From NCBI GenBank assembly GCA_947650365.1, contig OX393550.1:120778374-120842373 (forward strand): a DNA stretch of 64,000 bases. Reading direction: 5' to 3'. Made by a program: the position numbers and the translations under genes. Numbering within the stretch: the first letter of the stretch is position 1; every line of letters starts with the position of its first letter. Below, piece by piece: positions 23,384 through 35,600 of the stretch. The notes beneath the pieces are model-generated. The model was not told the origin of the DNA and did not search any database. It saw only the letters and a list, made by a program, of their open reading frames with translations. The DNA is from Chamaelirium japonicum (lineage: Eukaryota > Streptophyta > Magnoliopsida > Liliales > Melanthiaceae).

Positions 23384-23394
23384 AAGTGGGAGAT
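23384..23394 (+). other. Polypurine tract of element A
   Basis: AAGTGGGAGAT abuts the 3' LTR and is identical to the tract of element B. Confidence 0.88.
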
Positions 23395-25760
23395 TGTTAG
23401 GTTTGATGTGGTCTACAGCTCGTAAAACCCTAGGTTTGGCTGTATATGGTTGATAGTTTATTTAGGATTGTATAAAGGTACGTATTATTATACGTGTTCT
23501 ATTTAAAGAACTTAAGGAGCCATGGCTATATAGTAGTCCATCTGAGTGGGAGACTCAGTGGATCGGTCCTATGAGCCTAAATCGTTCACAGCTCTGATTT
23601 GGGTTGGTCGCCCTATCAGGATAAGCTGTTGGAATGACATAACATGAGAATCTCCATAATGGTCATTACCAGGCACAGTGTCTGTGGCCGAACAGAACCA
23701 ACACGGTGCAAAGATCGGTGAGCAGATACCGGTGCACATAGCCGTGTTTCTGCTTAGGGTAATCGGTCCTAAACCCTGAGGAACCGTGACCGGTGGACTA
23801 ACCAGTTGCGTGTAACTTTGGTTCACCAACGTGTGAGGGATCTAACCATGACCCAATACCACGGTGCGCTGGGTTACCAGGCTGGCGTTGCATCGGCACG
23901 CCACTCTTGCAGGCAATCCACATCCTTATCGGGAACTGCGCTCCTTGGTATGACATACACCGCACTAAACCCAGGCCTGGTGGTTAGTAGTTGAGCTGTT
24001 GACCGGATCCGGTTGCTTGGCCAAAGCGATCGGAGGTGCGATGTGATAGTCAACCTGGAAGGAACCTAGTCATATGGTCACTCGAGTCTGACGGTGCTCT
24101 CCACCGCTCGAGTTGACTCATGGCACCAAGTGGAGGGACATTGTATTACCAATACTAAGCGAAGAGCAGGGGTATGCAAGAGAGCTTAATAAGTCTGAGA
24201 GAATTGGAGTGCAGCCTGCGTCGCACTCTGGGTGGCCACGCAGGTTAACTGGAACCCAGAGGATTGACAGGGACACTCGGGTAGTGTGTCGATCGGGTTC
24301 GGTTGGAAGCCATGAATCCTAGTCCCTGAAGGTTCCACCCTATCCACGATCGTTACGAATCATTACTTTTTCCTTGTCTCACAGCATATTATGAGTTGAA
24401 GAAATAATACCTAATCGTCCTGTGTTCCGTGAGTGCATCGCACTGGAGCATGGTGGTTGCACAGGACTAAGTGTGTTCACTAGGGGCAACCCCAGAGTAG
24501 TGTAGAGACATACGATGTTGCCATTATACCATAAGGAGTCCATTCCGTGTGTGCGTGTTGCACTAGAACGCAGAATGCGAGTTTAGTAATTTTTACTATG
24601 GGGCACCCCACCTTTTACTAAGGGCACCCTAGTAAATAGTAAAAATACTATTCATCATCCCATGGTGTATTGACTTGTTGCTGATGCCGATGAGGTGCCC
24701 TAAGTGTTAGGGTGCATTATCGTGCACGTAGATGGGCCATACATTGTCCCGCATGAGGTGAACGACCACTAGATGCATGGGGGCATTTTGGTCATTTCAA
24801 AATGTCCCGCATGCCCTAGTGGTCGCCATCCTCACTAGGGCTAGCATGCATGGCCATCAAACTTATAATTAAGGGATTAATTCAGATTTGAATGATTTTG
24901 AATCATCTCCTTAATAGCAACAATTCTAATATGGCAACTAGTAATAAAAAGGGGCATTGAATTTGAGAGTAATGAGATGGAGAGAGAGAGGAATGGTTTC
25001 TAATGGCAAGGGAGAGTGAGGGGAACGAATTTCAGATCTGAAATGGTGCATCCTTCTCATATTTTTCAAAAGAAGAACCAAAGCCCCTTTGCTTATGGTT
25101 CGGATATTTGTAATCTCTCTATCTCGGGTTCATCTCTTCTCTCTCCCTCATCTTCTTCTCCAAGTGTGTGTGTGAGATTGATGGAGATCGCTTGCACACT
25201 GAGGTACTCAGAGATTAGAGTTCAAAGATCCGGGATGATATGTGAGATCGGGTGAATCCGAAGAGATTCATTTCTCTCTTGCATGAGGATCCGGCTCGAG
25301 ATTGCTGCCCAGATTTTACGGGCAGATCTGCACTGTTTTGATCACTTCAGGAGCTATAGAAGTCAAAATAACTTCAAACCGGTTGCAAACTCTTGGCGTT
25401 GAAGTCTTCTTTCCGGCAAATCAAGTTTCGCTCTGTTCCGATGTCGGGATAGAAAGTTACGGCCTTTGCACTGAAAGGTGTTCGTGCAGATCCGAATTTG
25501 TCTTCATCAATATTGAAGCAATTCTTCGCAGTGTTAAATCCCGCACGAAGGTATAACCTACTAACCCCTAGATCTATCATAATGCATACATATGAGATAT
25601 GTCAATCATTTCGATAGATGACTATAGGGGTTCGATTCGTATTTGTTTTATCATTTACGCATATGATTAATATGAATGAAAATTTTAAAAGGTACCGCAC
25701 ACCGAAACGATCCTCGGGATCAACTCCACCTTCCGCTGCGCCTCCTATATCATTCCAACA
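23395..25760 (+). repeat. 3' LTR of element A (uninterrupted)
   Basis: This 2366-bp LTR runs from TGTTAGG to CCAACA. It gives the undisturbed reference for the split 5' LTR and shows the single GGAAC into which B inserted. It shares long blocks with the LTR of B, for example around 23530-24000 and 24060-24340, with a diverged middle. Open frames inside it (23569-23829 minus, 25302-25556 plus and others) are not supported as genes. Confidence 0.95.
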
Positions 25761-28700
25761 GATCCTTTCTAATTCATTCGCACGATCCATTCCAATTCAT
25801 TCGCACAATCTATTCTAATTCATTCGTACGTTCCATTATAATTCATTAGCACGATCCATGCTAATTCATTCGCACGATCCATTCTAATTCATTCATTCGA
25901 TCCATTCTAATTCATTCATACGATCTATTCTAATTCTTTCGCACGAATGTATCCATTCTAATTCATTCGCACGAATGTATCCATTCTAATTCATTCGTAC
26001 GATCCATTCTAATTCATTCGCACAATCTATTCTAATTCATTGGATCGTACGAAGGAATTAGAATGGATCGTACGAATGAATTAGAATGGATACATTCGTG
26101 CAAATGAATTAGAATGGATCGTATGAATGAATTAGAATGGATCATACGAATGAATTAGAATGGATACATTCGTGCGAATGAATTAGAATGGATCATACGA
26201 ATGAGTAAGATTGGATTGTACGAATGAAATAGAATGGATCATACGAAGTAATTAGAATGGATCATACAAATGAATTAGAATGGATCGTATGAATGAATTA
26301 GATTGGATCGTATGAATGAATTAGAATAGATCGTACGAATGAATTAGAATAGATCGTACGAAGGGATTAGAATGGATCATACGAAGAAATTAGAATGGAT
26401 CGTACGAATGAATTAGAATGGATACATTCATGCGAATGAATTAGAATGGATCATACGAATGAGTAAGAATGGATCGTACGAATGAAATAGAATGGATCGT
26501 ACAAATGAATTAGAATAGATTGTGCGAATGAATTAGAATGGATCGTACGAATGAATTAGAATGGATCGTATGAATGAATTAGAATGGATCGTGCGAATGA
26601 ATTAGAATGGATCGCCATTCTATTTCATTCGTACGATCCATTCTTACTCATTCGTACGATCCATTCTAATTCATTCGCACGAACGTATCCACTCTAATTC
26701 ATTCGTACGATCTATTCTAATTCATTCGTACAATCCATTCTATTCCATTCGTACGAATGAATTAGAATGCGTACGAAAGAATTAGAATGGATCATACGAA
26801 GGAATTAGAATGGATCGTACGAAGGAATTAGAATGGATCGTATGAATGAATTACAATGGATACATTCGTGCGAATGAATTAGAATGGATCGTACGAATGA
26901 ATTAGAATGGATCGATCGAATGAATTAGAATGGATCGTCTGAATGACTTAGAATGGATCGTATGAATGAATTAGAATGGATCGTGCTTATGAATTAGAAT
27001 GGATCGTACGAATGAATTAGAATGGATACACGATCTATTCTAATTCATTCGTACGATCCATTCTAATTTATTCGTACGATCCATTCTAATTCATTCGCAC
27101 GTTCCATTCTAATTCATTCACACGATCCATTCTAATTCATTCGTACGATCCATTCTAATTCCTTCGTACGATCCATTCTAATTCATTTGCACGATCCATT
27201 CGAATGAAATAGAATGGATCGTACGAAGGAATTAGAATGGATCGCATGAAGGAATTAGAATGGATCGTACGAAGGAATTAGAATGGATCGTATGAATGAA
27301 TTAGAATGGATCGTGCGAATGAATTAGAATGGATCGTACGAAAGAATTAGAGTGGATACCTTCGTGCGAATGAATTAGAATGGATCGTACGAATGAGTAA
27401 GAATGGATCGTACGAGTGAAATAGAATGGATTGTACGTTTCAATTAGAATGGATACATTCATGGGAATGAATTAGAATGGATCGTACGAAGGAATTAGAA
27501 TGGATCGTATGAATGAATTAGAATGGATACATTCGTGCAAAAGAATTAGAATGGATTGTATGAATGAATTAGAATGGATCGTGCGAATGAAATAGAATGG
27601 ATCGTACGAATGAATTAGAATGGATCGTATGAATGAATTAGAATGGATCGTACTTATGAATTAGAATGGATCGTACGAATGAATTAGAATGGATCATGCA
27701 AATGAATTAGAATGGATCGTACGAATGAATTAGAATAGGTCGAATTAGAATGGATACATTCGTTCGAATGAATTAGAACGGATCATACGATTCAGTAAGA
27801 ATATATCGTACGAATGAAATAGAATAGATCGTACGAAGGAATTAGAATGGATCGTACGAATGAATTAGAATGAATCGTACGAATGAATTAGAATGGATCG
27901 TTTGAATGAATTAGAATGGATCGTGCGAATGAAGTAGAATGGATCGTACGAATGAATTAGAGTGGATACATTCGTGCGAATGAATTAGAATGGATCGTAC
28001 GAATGAGTAAGAATGGATCGTACGAATGAAATAGAATGGATCATACGTATCAATTAGAATGGATACATTCATGGGAATGAGTTAGAATGGATCGTACGAA
28101 GGAATTAGAATGGATCGTACGAAGGAATTAGAATAGATCGTACGAATGAATTAGAATGGATACATTCGTGCAAAAGAATTAGAATGGATTGTATGAATGA
28201 ATAAGAATGGATCGTGCGAATGAGTTAGAATGGATCGTACAAATGAATTAGAATGGATATATTCGTGCAAATAAATTAGAATGGATCGTATGAATGAATT
28301 AGAATGGATCGTACTTATGAATTAGAATGGATCGTGCGAATGAATTAAAATGGATCGTACGAATGAGTAAGAATGGATCGTACGAATAAAATAGAATGGA
28401 TACATTCGTGCGATCCATTCTAATTCATGGATCGTACGAAGGAATTAGAATAGATATATTCGTGCGAATGAATTAGAATGGATCGTATGAATGAATTAGA
28501 TTGGATCATATTAATGAATTAGAATGGATCGTGCGAATGAATTAGAATGGATCGTGCGAATGAATTAGATTGGATCGTACGAATGAATTAGAATGGATCG
28601 TATGAATGAATTAGAATGGATCGTGCGAATGAATTAGAATGGATCGTACGAATGAATTAGAGTGGATACATTCGTGCGTATGAATTAGAATGGATCGTAC

Positions 28701-31624
28701 GAATGAGTAAGAATGGATCGTACGAATGAAATAGAATGGATCGTACGTATCAATTAGAATGGAAACATTTATGGGAATGAATTAGAATGGATCGTACGAA
28801 GGAATTAGAATGGATCGTACGAAGGAATTAGAACGGATCGTGTGAATGAATTAGAATGGATCGTGCGATCCATTAATAGATTGTGCGAATGAATTAGAAT
28901 GGAACGTACGAATGAATTAGAATGGATACATTCGTGCGAAAGAATTAGAATGGATCGTATGAATGAATTAGATTGGATCGAATGAATGAATTAGAATGGA
29001 TCGTGCGAATGAATTAGAATGGATCGTACGAATGAATAAAAATGGATCGTATGAATGTACTAGAATGGATTGTGCGAATGAATTAGAATGGATCGTACGA
29101 ATGAATTAGAATGGATACATTCGTGTTAATGAATTAGAATGGATCGTACGAATGAATTAGAATGGATCGTATGAATGAATTAGAATTGATCATGCAAAGG
29201 AATTAGAATAGATCGTATGAATGAATTAGAGTGGATACATTCGTGCGAATGAATTATAAAGGATCGTATTAATGAAGTAGAATTGATAGTGCGAATGAAT
29301 TAGAATGGATCGTACGAATGAATTAGAATGGATACATTCGTGCGAATGAATTAGAATGGATCATACGATTGAGTAAGAATGGATCGTACGAATGAAATAG
29401 AATAGTTCGTACGAATGAATTAGAATGGATCATGCTAATGAATTTGAATTGATCGTACGAATGAATTAGAATAGATTGTGCGAATGAATTAGAATGGATC
29501 GTACGAATGAATTAGAATGGATACATTCGTGTGAATGAATTAGAATGGATCGTGCGAATGAATTAGAATGGATCGTACGAATGAAATAGAATAGATCGTA
29601 CGATCCATTCGCACGATCCATTATTACGATCCATTCTAATTTATTCGCACGAATGTATCCATTCTAATTCATTCGTACGATCCATTCTAATTTATTCGCA
29701 CGATCCTGTCGCACAATCTATTCTAATTCATTTGCACGAATGTATCCATTCTAATTCAATCGTACGATCCATTATAATTCATTCGTACGATCCATTCTAA
29801 TTCATTCGCACGAATGAATCCATTCTAATTCATTCGTACAATCCATTCTATTTCATTCGTACGATCCATTCTTATTCATTCGTACGCGATCCATTCTAAT
29901 TCTTTCGTAAGATCCATTCTATTTCATTCATACGATCCATTCTAAGTCATTCGCAGGATCCATTCTAATTCATTAGCACGATCCATTCTAATTAATTCGT
30001 ACGATCCATTCTAATTCATTCGTACGATCCATTCTAATTCCTTCGTACGATCCATTCTAATTCATTCATACGATCCATTCTAATTCATTTGCATGAATAT
30101 ATCCATTCTAATTCATTCATACGATCCATTCTAATTCATTAGCACGATCCATTCTAATTCATTCGTACGATCTATTCTATTTCATTCGTACGATCCATTC
30201 TTACTCAATCGTATGATCCATTCTAATTCATTCGCACGAATGTATCCATTCTAATTCATTCGTACGATCCATTCTAATTCATTCGCACGATCCATTCTAA
30301 TTCATTCATACGATCCATTCTAATTCATTTGTACGATCCATTCTAATTCATTCGCACGATCCATTCTAATTCATTCATACGATCTAATCTAATTCATTCA
30401 TACGATCCATTCTAATTCATTCGTATGATCCATTCTAATTCCTTCGTACGATCCATTCTATTTCATTCGTACGATCCATTCTTACTCATTCGTATGGTCC
30501 ATTCTAATTCGATCGTACGAATGTATCCATTCTAATTCATTCGTACGATCAATTCTAATTCATTCGTACGATCCATTCTAATTCACTAGCACGATCGTAC
30601 GAATTAATTAGAATGGTTCGTGCGAATAAATTAGAATAGATTGTGCGAATGAATTAGAATGGATCATACAAATGAATTAGAATGGATCGTATGAATGAAT
30701 TAGAATGGATCGTGAGAACGAATTAGAATGGATCGTACGGATGAATTAGAATAGATAGATTCGTGCGAATGAATTAGAATGGATCATACGAATGAGTAAG
30801 AATGGATCGTACAAATGAAATAGAATGGATCATACGAAGGAATTAGAATGGATCATACGAATGAATTAGAATGGATCGTATGAATGAATTAGATTGAATC
30901 GTATGAATGAATTAGAATGGATCGTGCGAATGAATTAGAATGGATCGTACGAATGAATTAGAATGGATCGGAGGAATGAATTAGAATGGATCGTGCGAAT
31001 GAATTAGAATGGATCGTACAAATGAATTAGAATGGATACATTCGTGCGAATGAATTAGAATAGATCATATGATTGAGTAAGAATGGATCGTACGAATGAA
31101 ATAGAATAGATCGTATGAATGAATTAGAATGGATCGTGCTAATGAATTAGAATGGATCGTACGAATGAATTAGAATGGATATATTCGTGCAAATGAATTA
31201 GAATGGATCGTATGAATGAATTAGAATGGATCGTACGAAGGAATTAGAATGGATCGTACCAATGAATTAGAATGGAACATACGAGTATGAATGAGTAAGA
31301 ATGGATCGTACGAATGAAATAGAATGGATTGTACGAATGAATTAGAATGGATCGTATGAATGAATTAGAATGGATCGTGTGAAAGAATTAGAATGGATTA
31401 TATGAATGAATTAGAATGGATCGTATGAATGAAGTAGAATGGATCGTACAAATGAATTAGAATAGATCGTATGATTGAATTGGAATGGATCATACGAATG
31501 AATTAGAATAGATCGTATGAATGAATTAGATTGGATCATATGAATGAATTAGAATAGATCGTGCGAATGAATTAGAATGGATTGTACGAATGAATTAGAA
31601 TGGATCGTATGAATGAATTAGAAT
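25761..31624. repeat. 23-bp tandem satellite, array 2, with strand switches
   Basis: The same satellite resumes directly after element A; its first five bases, GATCC, are A's right target duplication. The plus-strand core reads at about 26040-26614, 26750-27029, 27200-28408, 28429-29599 and 30595-31624. The minus-strand core reads at about 25766-26039, 26615-26749, 27030-27199 and 29600-30594, with a few one-unit flips between. The 28-bp variant with extra ACATT is frequent. No gene or other insertion is seen. The array is cut by the CACTA element after AAT (31622-31624). Confidence 0.97.
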
Positions 31625-32185
31625 CACTACAAAAAAAATAGTTATTACCGACGGACAATATCCGTCGGTAATATTAACATTCCGTCGGTAATATTCTATA
31701 GCGACGGAAGATATTTCCATCGCTGGCTGTCGGGAAAAAAGGCTTCGGGGAAAACAATACGACGGACCAAATATTACCGTCGGTAATAATAATTAATACC
31801 GACGGTAATATTAAAGCCGTCGGTCATATTTAATCATTTAAAAACTAATATAATATAATATTACCGACGATACTTAAGAATCCGTTGGTAATATATAAGC
31901 ATTTTACCGAAAGTTATGGTCTATACTGTCGGTAATACTAGATATATTACCGACGCATATATATAATGTCCGTCGGTAATAATATATATATTACCGACTG
32001 ATATATAATATCCGTCGGTAATACTATATATATTACCGACGCAGATATATATTGCTGTCGGTAATAATATATATATTACCGACGGATATTATATGCCGTC
32101 GGCAAATTATTTATAATTTAAAAAAAATAAAAACATTATTACCGACGGAATAATTAATTTCCGTCGGTAAAAAGTATGTTTTTTT
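31625..32185. repeat. Left terminal and subterminal repeats of the CACTA element
   Basis: After the CACTAC terminus, ACCGACGG and its complement CCGTCGGT alternate every 15-40 bases in an AT-rich background, often as head-to-head pairs that can fold into small hairpins. Such subterminal arrays are bound by the TNPA-type protein in En/Spm. The region holds no gene. Confidence 0.9.
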
Positions 32186-32447
32186 TTTAATAAATTTACC
32201 TAAATAATGTTATTTAATTCCTGTGATTTACAACAATACCACAATATATTACCATAATTTATCAAATATTACCACAATTTATAAAATATTACCGCAAATT
32301 TTAAAATATTACCTAAATTGATAAAAAATTACAGCAAATTATGAAATATTACCACAGTTCCCGGCCGACAATAATAGACAAGAACAAAAAATAACCACAT
32401 ATTACAAAATAATATTTACACAATCCAGAACTGAGAGATGATACATG
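32186..32447. repeat. AT-rich degenerate repeats (CACTA interior)
   Basis: AT-rich DNA holds loosely repeated units of about 20 bases around ATTACC and AAAATATTACC, clearest at 32230-32350. No coding potential is seen. Confidence 0.6.
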
Positions 32448-32571
32448 CCCTATCTCAACCACCCCCGCCCGACACCAACGCTGGTGCTCTCATCGATCCC
32501 CTGACGCCGCCCTATCTCAACCACGCCCGCCCACCACCAACGCTGGTGCTCTCATCGATCCCCTGACGCCG
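32448..32571. repeat. Two tandem copies of a 62-bp C-rich unit
   Basis: Units at 32448-32509 and 32510-32571 share TATCTCAACCAC, CCAACGCTGGTGCTCTCATC and GATCCCCTGACGCCGCC and differ at only two or three bases. They are GC-rich within AT-rich surroundings. Their origin is unknown; a captured host or transposon exon is possible. Confidence 0.75.
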
Positions 32572-32623
32572 CCCTGCTCCTGCAATTAACATGTATTTGT
32601 TAAAAAAATGGTTTATATCTATA

Positions 32624-35600
32624 ACTAAGTCTAAGCGTTAAAAAATGATAAGTTAGCGTGTTTCGATTTTGAAATAGGTTTGGATTCGATCGGATCGGCA
32701 TCCGATAATTCGAAGTTGGAATTATTCTGTATTTCGGACTTGCGAGCGGGTTCTAATTGGATATTTGACCAATTTACGCTCCGATTCACCGATTTAGAGT
32801 CTAAGTGTTGGAAAATCATAAGTTAGCGTGTTTCGGATATGAAATAGGTTTGGATTCGATCCGATCGTCATCGGATCGGCATCCGATAATTTGAACTTGG
32901 AATTATTCCGTATTTCGGACTTGCGAGCGGGTTCTAATTGGATATTTGACCAATTTACGCTCCGCTTCACCGATTTAGAGTCTAAGTGTTGGAAAATCAT
33001 AACTTAGCGTGTTTCGGATATGAAATAGGTTTGGATTCGATCGGATCGTTATCGGATCGGCATCCGATAATTTGAACTTGGAATTATTCCGTATTTCGGA
33101 CTTGCGAGCGAGTTCTAATTGGATATTTGACCAATTTACGCTCCGATTCACCGATTTAGAGTCTAAGTGTTGGAAAATCATAAGTTAGCGTGTTTCGGAT
33201 ATGAAATAGGTTTGGATTCGATCCGATCGTCATCGGATCGGCATCCGATAATTCGAACTTGGAATTATTCCGTATTTCGGACTTGCGAGCGGGTTCTAAT
33301 TGGATATTTGACCAATTTACGCTCCGCTTCACCGATTTAGAGTCTAAGTGTTGGAAAATCATAACTTAGCGTGTTTCGGATATGAAATAGGTTTGGATTC
33401 GATCCGATCGTCATCCGATAATTCGAACTTGGAATTATTCCGTATTTCGGACTTGCGAGCGGGTTCTAATTGGATATTTGACCAATTTACGTTCCGATTC
33501 ACCGATTTAGAGTCTAAATGTTGGAAAATCATAACTTAGCGTGTTTCAGATATGAAATAGGTTTGGATTCGATCCGATCATCATCGGATCGGCATCCGAT
33601 AATTCGAACTTGGAATTATTCCGTATTTCGGACTTGCGAGCGGGTTCTAATTGGATATTTGACCAATTTACGTTCCGATTCACCGATTTAGAGTCTAAGT
33701 GTTGGAAAATCATAACTTAGCGTGTTTCGGATTTCAAATAGGTTTGGATTCGATCCGATCGTCATCGGATCGGCATCCGATAATTAGAACTTGGAATAAT
33801 TCCGTATTTCGGACTTGCGAGCGGGTTCTAATTGGATATTTGACCAACGGATCGGCATCCGATAATTAGAACTTGGAATAATTCCGTATTTCGGACTTGC
33901 GAGTGGGTTCTAATTGGATATTTGACCAATTTACGCTCCGATTCACCGATTTAGAGTCTAAGTGTTGGAAAATCATAAGTTAGCGTGTTTCGGATATGAA
34001 ATAGGTTTGGATTCGATCCGATCGTCATCGGATCGGCATCCGATAATTCCAACTTGGAATTATTCCGTATTTTGCGAGCGGGTTCTAATTGGATATTTGA
34101 CCAATTTACGCTCTGATTCACCGATTTAGAGTCTAAGTGTTGGAAAATCATAAGTTAGCGTGTTTCGGATATGAAATAGGTTTGGATTCGATCCGATCGT
34201 CATCGGATCGGCATCCGATAATTCAAACTTGGAATTATTCCGTATTTCGGACTTGCGAGCGGGTTCTAATTGGATATTTGACCAATTTATGCTCCGCTTC
34301 ACCGATTTAGAGTCTAAGTGTTGGAAAATCATAACTTAGCGTGTTTCGGATATGAAATAGGTTTGGATTCGTTCCGATTGTCATCGGATCGGCATCCGAT
34401 AATTAGAACTTGGAATAATTCCATATTTCGGACTTCCGAGCGGATTCTAATTGGATATTTGACCAATTTACGCTCCGATTCACTGATTTAGAGTCTAAGT
34501 GTTGGAAAATCATAAGTTAGCGTGTTTCGGATATGAAATAGGTTTGGATTCGATCCGATCGTCATCGGATCGGTATCCGATAATTCCAACTTGGAATTAT
34601 TCCGTATTTCGGACTTGCGAGCGGGTTCTAATTGGATATTTGACCAATTTACGCTCCGATTCACAGATTTAGAGTCTAAGTGTTGGAAAATCATAAGTTA
34701 GCGTGTTTCGGATATGAAATAGGTTTGGATTCGATCCGATCGTCATCGGATCGGCATCCGATAATTCGAACTTGGAATTATTCCGTATTTCGGACTTGCG
34801 AGCGGGTTCTAATTGGATATTTGACCAATTTACGCTCCACTTCACCGATTTAGAGTCTAAGTGTTGGAAAATCATAACTTAGCATGTTTCGGATATGAAA
34901 TAGGTTTGGATTCGATCCGATTGTCATCGGATCGGCATCCGATAATTAGAACTTGGAATAATTCCGTATTTCGGACTTGCGAGCGGGTTCTAATTGGATA
35001 TTTGACCAATTTACGTTCCGATTCACCGATTTAGAGTCTAAGTGTTGGAAAATCATAACTTAGCGTGTTTCGGATATGAAATACGATTCACCGATTTAGA
35101 GTCTAAGTGTTGGAAAATCATAAGTTAGCGTGTTTCGGATATGAAATAGGTTTGGATTCGATCCGATCATCATCGGATCGGTATCCGATAATTCCAACTT
35201 GGAATTATTCCGTATTTCGGACTTGCGAGCGGGTTCTAATTGGATATTTGACCAATTTACGCTCTGATTCACCGATTTAGAGTCTAAGTGTTGGAAAATC
35301 ATAAGTTAGCGTGTTTCGGATATGAAATAGGTTTTGATTCGATCCGATCGTCATCGGATCGGCATCCGATAATTCGAACTTGGAACTATTCCGTATTTCG
35401 GACTTGCGAGCGGGTTCTAATTGGATATTTGACCAATTTACGCTCCGCTTCACCGATTTAGAGTCTAAGTGTTGGAAAATCATAACTTAGCGTGTTTCGG
35501 ATATGAAATAGGTTTGTATTCGATCCGATCGTCATCGGATCGGCATCCGATAATTAGAACTTGGAATAATTCCCTATTTCGGACTTGCGAGCGGGTTCTA

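Larger units (their letters stand above)
5760..25760 (+). mobile_element. Element A: degenerate Ty1/copia LTR retrotransposon, host of a nested insertion
   Basis: The element begins TGTTAGG and ends CCAACA with a 5-bp duplication of GATCC. Removing the nested element B leaves LTRs of about 2.37 kb, a tRNA-Met type primer site, a leader, a decayed gag-pol and a polypurine tract: about 10 kb in all. Domain remnants follow copia order (gag, integrase, reverse transcriptase, RNase H). LTRs and leader are clearly homologous to those of element B, so the two belong to one family or sister subfamilies. The two LTRs match closely (about 2% different by eye), while the coding body is full of stops and deletions. 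This suggests it was a non-autonomous copy when it moved. Confidence 0.93.

Noticed and set aside
25766-31624. Resemblance to the human GGAAT classical satellite
   Set aside because: Only the short GAATG/GAATGG words are shared. The period, core and genomic setting differ, so it is coincidence.
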